A stretch of DNA of 64,000 bases from Simmondsia chinensis (taxonomy: Eukaryota; Streptophyta; Magnoliopsida; Caryophyllales; Simmondsiaceae), in NCBI GenBank assembly GCA_018398585.1, contig JAGTTD010000014.1:17421387-17485386 (forward strand), given 5' to 3'. Within the stretch, counting starts at the first letter, position 1; every line of letters begins with the position of its first letter. Below the pieces are notes generated by a model. That model saw only the letters and a list, made by a program, of their open reading frames with translations, ran no database searches and had not been told where the DNA came from. This document shows positions 31,352-41,546 of the stretch, piece after piece. The translations under genes were made by a program, and so were the position numbers.

Positions 31352-32718
31352 GGCATGCATCCTAATTTTTTTTGTCATTAAGTGTGATGTGGTCTCCGTA
31401 AATACAAATGTAAACAAACGTCCGAAAGGGAACTCACCGCGACAAGGGAGTGAGACTAAATTGGGACTGCACATATTTGACCTCAACCTCTCACCGTTTT
31501 TGGAGAGAAGGTTGCGATATTTTTGTGCATCTAACTTTGGTTGATACACGAGTTCTACTTATACTTCAATTAAGAAGACTTTTTAATACTTTTTCGTGGA
31601 TGTTTTATATATATTTTGAAAGAAAATTAAAGAGATATGGACCTAACTCATGTAGCAGTTATAGTGACAGAGCAAGGCCCATAAAAACCTTTCCTCATAT
31701 ACTTAAAAGTCAGGAACTAGGATAGAGACAAACCTAAGAGCTTAGTTGTCCACTTATAAGCCCAAGTCTACAGATTTTTAGGCCTGGCACCTTTGACTTA
31801 TAATAACTCGAATGAGTTAGCATCTGACAAGATTTAGATGGAGTAAACCATATTTAGGTCGTTTGATTAGGACCAATGCAGTCAAGGTCATGCCTTGGCT
31901 GTTAAACCCTTAAACAATGGCACAAATCTAAGTTCACCTTAATTATTAAGCAGTGACAATAGTGTTAAAACCAACGCAATCTAGGTCAAGCCTTAAACTA
32001 AAGCCTCAATTCTTAACTTTCAATTTTGGGAACAAATTAAAACAACGAGTTCATATTTGAAGCCTGAAGCACTATATTATTGAAGAAGCAAGTATGAAAA
32101 GATTTATGCTACATTAGACTAAGTTGCGTTAAGCTACTCATAGATAAAAAGCACAAATATGTTGTAAAGAAAACTTGACAAAGTTCTATATGAGTGGGTG
32201 TACTACTCTGGACTACAATAGAGTCTCTTATTCATAAAAAACTAAATAACGATTGCCCCCTATTTTCACGGCCCTTTCTCCGCATGTTAGGCCACCTTGC
32301 TCTTTCAGCACGTAAATGATCACTGAACGTGCCCTTGATTTGGTGCTCAAGCATATTTCTTGATGCCAACATCTAGTTTTTTAGTTGAAGTCTCTTCTAG
32401 ATGCCCCATGTTCTCTTGGATTAAGCTTAGTGCTCATGCATCTGCAATTCCGCACCAAGAAATAGTCTCGAGCTTGGGAAACACCTGTCTTATAGCCTTG
32501 TTGGTAGTCACTTGAGCTTGAGCTCCCTTTACCCTTCAACAATCTCGAGCCTTGAGTGGCTGATACCCTTTTTAGAGTGATAAACTTCTTAAGAAATTGG
32601 GCTTGGAACATCGTTATCTGAGCACCTAAAGGTCTGACTTTCCTTGAGGGGACCTCAAATGATAAGCATGTGGCACTTTACCCAAAACATCATCAACCCA
32701 GCTCCCTCGAAATTAACA
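31352..32718 (-). repeat. 5' LTR of B2 (~1.37 kb)
   Basis: It is homologous over its length to the B5 LTR once the LINE in the latter is removed (about 1.36 kb). On the minus strand it starts near TGTTAATTTCGAGGG. The inner end is uncertain by a few bases (about 31352) because the CA terminus is mutated. Family landmarks include TCAGGAACTGGGGTGGAG-like and GACTTGAC-like phrases. Confidence 0.75.
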
Positions 32719-33304
32719 ATGACAAAAGATAATTCCAATAATTTATGAATATACAACAAAGCAAATATATTATTTACTTCCTATGGTAGAGAAGGTGTGA
32801 AGGTTTGAAATGAAAATGATATTGTTGTTGTCTAAGATGACATAAGGGTGAATATGTCCCAAAGAAGTGGAATAATTGTACAGGTTATATTTGTATTGTG
32901 CAACAAATGAAGTACTCTTTTTCTTTGTAACCAATTAAACAGTATGAATAAGTGGTCTGCACTGTAGAATTGTGAATCAAAATCATTCTTGTACTCAAAT
33001 CTGTGATATAATTGTTTAGATCAAGTACAGATCATGTTATTTGATTTTTAGATTTACGGGTATTACTTATGTATCATTCTCAACTTTCATAAATGGGGAT
33101 CACTTAAACTCACTTCCCAGCTTTCTATGTTGCAAAATTGTAACGCGTTTCCACTATCAATCATGTATTTCAAATGGAAAATGGAAAAGGAAAAGAAATA
33201 TTAGCTTCTACTATCAATCAACCCCTTTGTTTTTCAATTCTTAATAAATTTATTGGGTTATATAATCGTTTAGACCCTTGTGGCACTGGGCCTATTGTTG
33301 TTGT
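32719..33304. other. Spacer between two inverted B-family LTRs
   Basis: 586 bp between the outer ends of the B2 LTR (minus) and the B3 LTR (plus). AT-rich. An open stretch on the plus strand (33174-33395) crosses into the B3 LTR and has no recognisable domain. It may be old target DNA. Confidence 0.5.
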
Positions 33305-34303
33305 TGTTAATCGTTTAGATCCTGAATTTGAAGGGACTGGGATGATGCAGTTTTTAGCAAAGTGCCACGTGCTTAACATGAGAGGCCTTCCTTGAGAAGA
33401 ATTAAGCCTTTAGGTACAAAAGTAATGGTGTCTCGAGAGTAGTATTCTGAAAGATCATCACCCTAACGGGGTATCAACCACTCGAGGCTGGAGATGGTTG
33501 AAGGGTAAAGGGAGCTCGAGCTTAAGGGGCTGCCCAGAAGGATGTAAGACAGGTGTTTCCAAGCTCGAGCCAGTTTCTTGGAGCACAATTGAAGATGCAT
33601 GGGAAGAAAAGTCAGCAAAATCAGGGGGCAGTCATTGTTTAGTTTATCTATAAATAAAGGACGTTGTTCTCGTCCATAAACACACACACACTCAATACAA
33701 AACTACTTCAAGCTTTTTTTTAACAACACACTCGTGCTCTAATCTTAGGAGTAGCGTAACTTAATGTAGCTTAGCTTAGCATAGAACAACTTGCGGCACT
33801 TGCTTATTCAGTAATGCAGTTTTTCAAGTTTCGGTTATGAACTTCTTGTTTTAATCTGCTCCAAAATTTCGACAAGTTGAGAATTGAGGCTGCAGTTTAA
33901 GGCTTTGAAGGCCAAGGCTTGACCTTGATTGCATTGGTCTTAACACTACTGTCGCTGCTTCATAAGTCAAGTGAACATGGGTTCGCACCATTGATTAGGG
34001 CTTTGACGACCAAGGCTTGACCTTGATTGCATTGGTCATAATCTAGTGACCCGGATAAGGTTTGCTCCATCTTAATATTATTAGACTTGAATTCATTTGA
34101 GTTATTATAAGTCAAGGGTGCTAAGTTTGAAAACCTGATTGACTTAGGCTTGTAAGTGGATTGCTTAGTTCCAGAATTTTAAGTGTACGAGGAAAGGTGT
34201 CTATGGGGGCTACTTCGTCACTACAACTGCCACTTGAGTTAGGTCGATATCCTTTTATTTTCTGTCAATATATATAAAAAATCCACAAAAGTATTTAACC
34301 AAG
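33305..34303 (+). repeat. B-family LTR B3, truncated at its 3' end
   Basis: Matches the first ~1.0 kb of the B5 and B2 LTRs, with AAAGTGCCACGTGCTTAAC near 33360 and an AACTTGAC-like inner part. It breaks off at TATTTAACCAAG where the H LTR begins. The start is approximate (TGTTAATCG). No B-family internal sequence is attached. Confidence 0.75.
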
Positions 34304-34539
34304 TGATGCAGCACAGTTTTATTTAATTTCAATTTTTATTTTATCTTATATTTAGGAAATTATTTTTCTATTAGATTTGTGATTTATCTTATTAGTTTTC
34401 TATTAAGATTAGGATTTATCTTATCTAATATCCTTTTAGGGGTTAGTTTTCTATAAATAGAGGTTTGTAATTCATTGTTTAGAAGTTTTGATGAATAAAA
34501 ATTGAATTGCGTTTTCGATTAGCAAGTTGTGCTACATCA
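34304..34539 (+). repeat. H-family LTR (236 bp)
   Basis: Starts TGATGCAGCAC and ends GTGCTACATCA, so the termini form an 11-bp imperfect inverted repeat. A TATAAATA box (34452-34459) and an AATAAA signal (about 34494) both point to plus orientation. Its last ~70 bp recur at 35272-35330. To its right is ATTCCCCCTTT, which looks like a reverse-complement polypurine tract rather than a primer site. Confidence 0.75.
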
Positions 34540-34614
34540 ATTCCCCCTTTGTTCAAAAAACTTGGCCATGAGTTTTAAACAAACGTATGAAAAAGAAGTT
34601 GTACAAACATCCTT

Positions 34615-35226
34615 CTATGTGCAGGGCTTGTCCTGGACGAAGTGCAAAACTTTCGCTTTCGGGGATGTTGACTTAACAAGCTTTTTAGGAATGATGAAAT
34701 CAATAAAATTTATAGAACACGCCTCATCCATATTTTCAGGCAATTGGATATGTTGTGACGCATTGCAATGTTCCTCTTCTTCTTGCGCTTTGTTCTCCTC
34801 CTCTTCCTTTTCTTCTTTGGCTTCATCTTCCTCTTCTTTATCTTCGATTATACTTCTTTTTCCTTGAACTTTCTTGGATGATGGTAACTTAGGAAGAAGA
34901 CAATATGTCGTATTTGGATCGTAGGGAAGCTCACAAGTATGTACAAGGCAAGAAGTTAGGGCAGTTGTGTCACGATAAGCCCTAATATAAACTCCGGGCT
35001 TGTTTAGTGGAAGCACATACAACTTACCTTTAAGTCCAGAAACATAATATGCATCGGGTATAGCATACATCGTGAAGAAAACCGGATGCCAAACAAATTC
35101 CCACCAATGATAAGGATATGAAGAGTCACCCTTGCCATATGGCCTATGCTTATTTGACTCAAGATAATCTAACATTGGGGTTGAAAAGTAATTGGATGTG
35201 AGTGGATATAGTAGACATAACGACAT
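34615..35226 (-). CDS. 203-residue ORF of unknown function, acidic middle
   Basis: An intact frame from ATG 35226 to a stop at 34615, lying between two H-type LTR sequences and antisense to them. The N-terminal half (PYHWWEFVWHPVFFTMYAIP, YVSGLKGKLYVLP) is aromatic-rich, the middle is strongly Glu/Lys-rich (EEEDEAKEEKEEEENKAQ), and the end is basic. No domain is recognised. After the stop, the minus strand has AAAGGGGGAAT just before the LTR edge, as a 3' polypurine tract would. It may be an element-encoded accessory or antisense frame. The acidic part may be low-complexity expansion. Confidence 0.45.
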   Translation of the reverse strand: MSLCLLYPLTSNYFSTPMLDYLESNKHRPYGKGDSSYPYHWWEFVWHPVFFTMYAIPDAYYVSGLKGKLYVLPLNKPGVYIRAYRDTTALTSCLVHTCELPYDPNTTYCLLPKLPSSKKVQGKRSIIEDKEEEDEAKEEKEEEENKAQEEEEHCNASQHIQLPENMDEACSINFIDFIIPKKLVKSTSPKAKVLHFVQDKPCT

Positions 35227-35271
35227 TGATAATGTGACAAAAATCTAATTGAACTAGGGCCACGATGTGGT

Positions 35272-36064
35272 GAAGTTTTGATGAATAGAAATTGAATTGT
35301 GTTTTCAATTAGCAAGTTGTGCTAGATCGATTTGGTATCAGAGCTTTAGTTGTAGACCGCTGTCGTAGAGCCGCCATAGCTGCCACCCCAGTGTCGCCGC
35401 TTGTGCTCGATACTACAGCAGAGTAGTATCTTTTCCTTGCCACTACCACGGTGTAGTGGTATCTATCCTTTTTACTTATCCACCTTTCAAAAAAAAAAAA
35501 AAAACCAAAAAAGGAGGGAAAAAAACCATAGCCACCAAAAAAAGAAAGAAAAACAAATTCGTTAAAACCATAACACCACCAGCTGACCGCCAGCTCGTCG
35601 TCACCGACCCCTGCGCCACCAGACCTTCGCCACCCACCACCCTCGAAACCCTAGCCATAGTTTGAAAACCCCAACCCCTGTTAGAAAACCCTAGCTTATG
35701 TTGGAAAAAAATCAAAACACTAAGCCAGAAAACACCTCGATTTGCTTGCCTCCACCTTGCCACCACCAAACACGAGGCACCACTGCCTCATCGCACGCAA
35801 AACCCTAACCCTAGATTTTGAAATCCCTAAACCTAAACTTCAAAAACCCTAATTCGAAAAAAAAAAAAAAAAAAATCCTAACCTTTAATCTAGCTTGAAA
35901 CCCTAAGTCGAAATGCCCCAAATTCGAACTAAATCTACCCGAACCCTATTCGAACCCTAAGTCAAACTGAACCCTAATTCTTGGTATCCCAACCATGGTG
36001 AAAAATGATGATTTTGTGCAGTTGCAATAGGAAGTAGCTGAAATTGCTTCATGGCATAGTAAAG
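35272..36064 (+). other. H element: LTR end, primer site, leader and gag start
   Basis: 35272-35330 repeats the end of the H LTR; a perfect TGGTATCAGAGC primer site follows at 35333-35344. The leader (35345-35994) has two poly-A tracts (near 35490 and 35857) and about eight copies of an ACCCTA motif (AAACCCTAA type). A short gag-like frame starts at ATG 35995 (MVKNDDFVQLQ, then a stop) and is cut at 36064 by element E; it appears to resume at 39194. Confidence 0.65.
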
Positions 36065-36413
36065 TGTTATGAACCATCTATCATACTCGATGTTGGGATT
36101 AATTGTTAGTTTCTATGATTGTAATAAGGCCTTGGCGCCAAAACACAAGTAAGGTTGGTTGAGTTGGTTAGTGGTCCTTAGCCAGCTAGTAAGTCGATTG
36201 AAGTGAATTGATTCATTGTATTGTAATTGAGTATAAGTAGTATTGTTTCAAGCGTAATCTTCATTCAATGAAATCACAAAATATCTTTTGATATCAAACT
36301 CTCTCTTCCATCTCTCTCGCTCTCTCTCTAATTCTCATCTACATTCACTTCTGTTCTCATCTCAGTCTCTTCTTCTACTAGGTTAACTTTAAGATTGATC
36401 TTGAAGCTTAACA
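36065..36413 (+). repeat. 5' LTR of E (349 bp)
   Basis: TGTTATGAACC ... CTTGAAGCTTAACA, followed by ATTGGTATCAGAGC. Contains CTCTCTC and CTCATCT pyrimidine repeats. Confidence 0.88.
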
Positions 36414-36497
36414 ATTGGTATCAGAGCTGTTGTATTACTGTCGATCAATTGATTCTTTGGTTGATTTGAGCTGGCGAGGCACAAGAATTAGAAATTA

Positions 36498-38713
36498 ATG
36501 GCTGGTGGTGTAACAACTCGATCCGGAGCTGGTAATGCTGCAAATGTGGATCCTAATGTCACTTATGCTTCAGTTGTGGGCGCTAATGCTGCAGCAGGAG
36601 CTGAGTTCAACTCTGCAGCACAACTAAAGGATCATATGGAGGACTTATACTCTCAAATTCAGCAATCACAGCTGGAACAAGATCAAAAGTTAGATGATCG
36701 ATTGGCTGGAATGCAGGATCAGATCAATAAACAGTCCTCCATTATGTTACCAGCAAGCCAGCAGGTTCGACCACCAGGTGTGGTGCAACCTCAAATAGCT
36801 AGTGTGGATATTGGATAGCCGGATCATCCTCCTGATCTGGTTCAAGCTCCAGTTGCGAACAGATCTGTGGAATAAGATAGTCATCCATCAGATCAGTTGC
36901 GGCCTCAGAATTCTAATAGTACTAACGCATCTGCCAGCAGCAGGAAGAGTGGTTATAGGCAACCAAGGATACAAATTGAGCCTTTTGATGGAAAACATCC
37001 ACAGTCTTGGATTAGAAATTGTGATCATTTTTTCCATTTTTATCACATTGAAGAAGTTGAGAAGGTGGAACTTGCATCTGTTTATCTGCAAGGTGATAAT
37101 GAGGTATGGATTTATAATGTTTTAAAGAACAACCCTTGACTGTCTTGGGCTGAATTTGTGGAAGCATTGTGTGAACGTTATGGAGATGAGGATTCAAGTG
37201 ACATAGTTGATAATTTCAACAAAGTGGTGCAAATCACAACTGTAAAAGAATACAGGACTAGGTTTGAGAACCTTCGAGCTAGTATGATTGCAGCCTATCC
37301 TCAAGCAACTAAATCATACTATGTATCTAGTTTCATTAGTGGCTTGAAGCCTAAGATCAAGAACCTTGTTAAGGCAATAGGTCCTAAAACCTTATCAAGT
37401 GCTTATGCTAAGGCTAAGCGGTTTGAAGCTATGGCTTTGCATCTAAAGAGGGACCAAGAGGGGAGTAGTTCATATCAGCACCAAAAGGGATCAGTTAAAC
37501 CAAGAGTACAAATTGAAAAAATTTATGGAAAGCAGCCACAATCTTGTTTAAGGAGACGTGATCGGTATTTTCACTTCAATCACATTCCAGATGAGGAAAA
37601 TGTGGAACTGGCAGCTATGTACCGTCAAGGAGATCATGAAGTACGGCTCTAAAGTCTATTGAAGAGCAATCCCATGCTGACTTGGGCTGAATTTATGGTA
37701 GAGCTTTGCGAATGCTATGGTGATGAAGATTCCAATGACATAGTTGATAGCTTCAACAAAGTGATTCAAGCAACAACTGTGAAGGAGTATATGACAAGGT
37801 TTGAAAACTTAGAGCGAGAATGATAACTGTCTATCCTCAAGCCCCTGAGTCATTTTATGTTTCAAGCTTCATTAGTGGACTAAATCTTAAAATCAAGAAC
37901 CTTGTTAAGGCAATTGGTCCTAGTTCTTTGTCCAAAGCCTATGCAAAGGCTAAGCTTTTTGAGGTCACAGTTCTAGCCCCCAATGATGGGCCAAAGCGCC
38001 GAGGGGAAAGTTCCCAACAACATCCAAAAGGGACAAAAGAATCCAAAGTTGCTCATACTGTTGAAAAGAAGCCTCAAAGACTCTGTTTTAAGTGCAATCA
38101 GCCTTATGAATTTGGCCATAAGTGTAATCCTAAATTCCTCATGGCAGTTAGAGGAGTTGATGTTAAAGGAAAATCTGAAAGTGATGAGCCAGATACTAAT
38201 ATTGATGGTTCAGATCAGGAAGCTTGCATTGAGGATGAAGTTGAGATTTCCTTAAAGGCTTTGACATGACAAGGAGTTCATAATACACTCAGGATCAAGG
38301 GAAAATCGAGCAAGAGATGTATTGTTATTTTGATCGACAGTGGAAGCCCCCATAGTTTCATTGATCCAAAAGAGGTGAAGAAAGTGCGCCATAAAGAGAT
38401 CAAAACCCATCCTCTAGCTGTGACAGTTGATAAGGGGAATTCAATCCTGACTCAGACTAAATGTCAAGGATTTAACTAGTCTATGCAAGACTACAAATTT
38501 GAGTTTGATTTCAGAGTCTTGCCTTTGGGGGGTTGCGATATAGTTCTTGGAGTTAATTGGATGAGCCCTTTAAACCAGGTGTCCTTTAATTATGCTAACC
38601 AAATTGTATCCTTTGAAAGGCAAGGATTAAGTGTTACATTGCGAGGCATGGATGATCACGCTCAATTACAGTTGCTTAGGGGAAGGAACCGCAGTTCTAA
38701 AATAATTTCCTAG
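36498..38713 (+). pseudogene. gag-protease of E with tandem capsid duplication
   Basis: Starts at ATG 36498 (VTTRSGAGNAA). Capsid copy 1 (36950-37440) has YRQPRIQIEPFDGKHP, NEVWIYNVLKNNP and FENLRASMIAAYPQATKSYY. Copy 2 (37497-37990) has PRVQIEKIYGKQP, WAEFMVELCECYGDEDS and ARMITVYPQAPESFY. The offset is 537 bp. An intact zinc knuckle follows (CFKCNQPYEFGHKC), then the protease motif LIDSGSPHSFIDPK and GGCDIVLGVNWM. Lesions include stops near 36816, 37137, 37650, 38266 and 38477, and a frameshift near 37815. No pol follows. Confidence 0.9.
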
Positions 38714-38755
38714 CCTCCATTCTTGAGAACAAGAATGTTTTCAAGGAAAAGGGAA

Positions 38756-39193
38756 TGTTATGACCCGAAAATCCAAAGCATGAGTTTGTGGTGGCTGGTT
38801 GTTGTTGTTAGTTGCTGCTGTTGATCCTGCTATCGGTTATGCTAGTTAGAGTGTTGCATTTCATTAGTATTTGAATTGGCTTATATTGGAGCCAAAAGGC
38901 TTTAGTAGTTAGTTAGATATTTTGGTATGAATTAGATATTTTGTCCTAGTAAGTCGGTTAGTTTGTGGTCCTGGTTCAATGTATTAGTATGCTTATAAGT
39001 AGTAGTTCAAGTGTAATAATCAAGCATTCAATGATTATCAAATATCTCAATTTGAGATCAATCTCTCTCTCTCATCTAACCTTCTCAATTTCTCATCTAA
39101 CTTTCTCTAATTCTCATCTTAATTCACTTATCTTCTCATCTTAACTCTCATCTATCTTAGGTTATGGTTTGAGATTCAATCTCGAGCTTAATA
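38756..39193 (+). repeat. 3' LTR of E, different subfamily (438 bp)
   Basis: Starts TGTTATGACCCG and ends CGAGCTTAATA (a mutated TTAACA). It shares only general features with the 5' LTR. Its end (GTTTGAGATTCAATC) matches the G LTR at 63961. Confidence 0.8.
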
Positions 39194-39252
39194 GGCTAAA
39201 AGGATCTCTATTTAACTCTCCCAATACAAAGAGCTCTGTGAGTCTAACCAAG
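39194..39252 (+). other. Probable continuation of the H gag frame
   Basis: From 39199 one frame reads KGSLFNSPNTKSSVSLTK, plausibly continuing the frame cut at 36064. It ends at the poly-T of the LINE fragment. Confidence 0.4.
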
Positions 39253-39730
39253 ATTTTTTTTTTTGGTAAATCAGTGATAAATACTATATATAATCAAAAT
39301 ATATGTACAAGTCAATGAGGGGCATACCCCAAGCCTAGGCCAGAAGACCTACATCAAAGAATCAATCAAAGAAAGAATCAAAGCAAGATGTATCAACGAT
39401 CAACATGATGAAACAGAGAGAACAAGAAAATGAAGGCAAATAAGCTAATGCTCAATCCCCCAATCCTGCAGAAGCTGCGAGTGGCGATGAGCACCGCGAA
39501 GTGTAGGGGCAGCAATCAGATGACTGCGGACCAATCCTGTGATCTCCTCAGTGATGACTGTAGAAAGCCTGGACTGGGACCGATGAATCCTTACGTTACG
39601 CTCATTCCAGAGGATGTAAACCGTAGCGGAGAAACAAAGGCGGGCAAGGATCTGATCCACCCCGCGGCCACGAAGCCAGGTAGCAGCCCACTGAACCAGC
39701 TCGCGCCACGGAAGCCACACCTTATGGGTA
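39253..39730 (-). mobile_element. 5'-truncated L1-type LINE (3' end only)
   Basis: The minus strand ends in poly-A (poly-T at 39253-39264). The coding remnant (RELVQWAATWLRGRGVDQ ... LLQDWGIEH, 39445-39762) matches the C-terminus of the LINE at 50671-50950. The 3' UTR also matches (GAGGGGCATACCCCAAGCC in both). The 5' break is at about 39715-39735. No target-site duplication was found. The two copies differ at many sites, so this is an independent insertion. Confidence 0.88.
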
Positions 39731-39792
39731 CCCGTCGTTTGTAGGTATTCCACATGTGCCACACCTTATTTTGTAGCATGGTTCAGAGCCTA

Positions 39793-40055
39793 TTGGTTCT
39801 CTTTGGAGGCTAGGGGCGGCAAGCAGTATTTTATGCTTTCACTTGAGCTTGCAGGTTCTAGCTCAAGAGGAGCTAAGCCAGCCAGCACAAGACAAACCCC
39901 AAAAAAGGCATTGCTCTGTAAATAGCCATCTTTGAAGCAGACTTCAGTTTTGTCCCTTATATGGCTTGAACAAAGACTGATCTTGTCCTTCTTAAAGTCA
40001 TAGCTGCTCAGTAAACGCCTAGGAGTAACAGGAGTAGAAGTTTTACTGGAATGTT
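39793..40055 (-). other. Unassigned open stretch, possible captured exon
   Basis: About 87 codons are open on the minus strand between an upstream TAG (about 40055) and the TAG at 39790. It reads through TPRRLLSSYDFKKDKISLCS and a hydrophobic FFGVCLVLAGLAPLELEP. ATTCCAG just inside its 5' end could be a splice acceptor. It does not resemble the flanking LINE or the B-family RNase H that starts just right of it. It may be a fragment of a host gene or chance. Confidence 0.3.
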
Positions 40056-40059
40056 TCTA

Positions 40060-41546
40060 CGAGAGTCCGTAGGCCGATGATCAATGCCTAATACTCTACC
40101 ATGTTCCTGGACAACTTGCCCACCAAGGTGACAACTAACTTAGTGATGATCCGAGCAAAGGATTCAATCATAATCCCAACCCATACGCTTAAATCAGTCC
40201 TTGATCCATCAAAGTATAGCTTCCAAGGGGCCATTTTGATCACTAGGAGCTAGTTTGGCTCATAGTCCAAGCCATTATGAATGTTTGAATGGTTCACTAA
40301 AAAGTCTGCTATGGCTTGGCCTTTGACCGACTTCTGTGATACATATACCAATTCAAACTAAAACAGAGCAATACTCCACTTGTTTAATCTTCCTCTCATC
40401 AGAGGTCTATTTAGCATGTACTGAAAAACATCTGTCTCAACAACCACATATATGGTAAATGTAAAGAAGTAATGTCTCAATTTCAGAGATGCATAGAATA
40501 GGGATAAACACAATTTTTCAATAGAGAAATATTTTATTTCACATTTATTCAAACAACGGCTTATGTAGAACCAGCTTGTCCACACCCTTACTCATTGTCC
40601 TATACAAGCGAACAACCAATTAATTCATCAGAAGCATAGACATAAATCTTCACAGGTTTGCCTTGCCTTAGTGGAATCAACACTGGTGGCCTAATCAAGT
40701 ACTCCTTGATAGCCTCAAAAACTTCTTGGTCTAGCTCCACCCACTTGAAGCCTTTATCTTATTCGAGTCTTAGCAGTGGAGAGAAGACTTTGGTTTTCCC
40801 TGCGACATTTGAAATGAAACGTCCTTTATGCTCGAAGGTGGTTTGGGCTCTTGAATGGCCTTAGTCTTATTTGTGTCCACTTCAATGCCTCTCTGGTGTA
40901 CCAGAAAACCAAGGAAGTTTCCAGCACGCACGCCAAAGGCACATTTTAATGGGTTCATCTTAAGGTTATGGCTCCTCATTCTAAGGAACGCTACTCTTAA
41001 GTATTCCAAGTGTTTAACTTGGGACTTTGATTTGTCCATAATGTCATCTATGCAGACTTCCATGGTCTTGCCAATGAGATCATGAAAGATCATGTTCATG
41101 GCTCTTTGGTACGTAGTCCTAGCGTTCTTCAAGCAAAATGGCATAACCACCCATTCAAAAGTCCCTATTGATCCAGGACACCTGAACACTATTTTTTGGG
41201 TATCCTCTAAGCAATCATAACTTGATAGTACTCATAATAGCCATCCATAAAGGATAAGACCTCATGCCTTGAGTCTAAATCAATGAGCGCATCACCTATT
41301 GGCATTGGGTATTCATCATTTGGCCTGCCTGCATTTAGATCTCTGAAATTAATACAGACTCTAATTTTGCCATCTTTTTTCATAACAGGAATACTGTTTG
41401 CCAACTATTCAACATACTTGGCAGTCTTGATGAATTTGGCCTTTAAAGTCTCTTAATCTTTTCTTTAACCAGATCAATTACTACTTGGGACATCCTTCTC
41501 TGGGCCTAAATTATTGGCCTCGAGCCTGGCTTGATAGGAAGCTTAT
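40060..41546 (-). pseudogene. RT, RNase H and partial second RNase H of B4
   Basis: RT (40770-41404) has INFRDLNAGRPNDEYPMP, MDGYYEYYQVMIA, MPFCLKNARTTYQRAM and the active-site box CIDDIMDKSK, where Tyr of YxDD is Cys but both Asp remain. RNase H (about 40330-40680) keeps FYISRCLNKCEIKYFSIE. The second RNase H (40060-40330) keeps only its first half. Stops and frameshifts are frequent. Confidence 0.82.

Larger units (their letters stand above)
13366..32718 (-). mobile_element. Tat/Ogre-like Ty3/gypsy element B2, split by two insertions
   Basis: Read on the minus strand: 5' LTR (32718-31352), tRNA-Arg-like primer site, gag start, gag, protease, reverse transcriptase, RNase H, second RNase H and integrase, cut at 13366 by the inverted LTR end of B1. 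D (20459-26213) sits within gag and A2 (26521-31290) sits at the gag start codon. Removing both insertions restores collinearity with the B5 gag at 57749-58200. The 3' LTR is missing. Confidence 0.85.
36065..39193 (+). mobile_element. gag-protease-only Ty3/gypsy element E
   Basis: It has a 5' LTR, tRNA-Met primer site (36416-36427), gag with a duplicated capsid block, zinc knuckle and protease, then jumps at about 38712 to a 3' UTR and polypurine tract of family A type (GTTTTCAAGGAAAAGGGAA) and an LTR. RT, RNase H and integrase are absent. The two LTRs are only distantly related. Flanks TAAAG (36060-36064) and TAAAAG (39197-39202) are a possible imperfect duplication, which would put the right edge near 39196. 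Confidence 0.75.

Noticed and set aside
33041..33395. Small plus-strand frames as host genes
   Set aside because: Overlapping short frames in AT-rich spacer, one running into the B3 LTR; no similarity recognised.
34529..34867. 112-codon plus-strand frame with Ser-rich tail
   Set aside because: It is the antisense of the Glu/Lys-rich part of the 203-codon minus-strand ORF.
35640..35990. Interstitial telomere array
   Set aside because: The ACCCTA motifs are dispersed and separated by other sequence, not a TTTAGGG tandem array.
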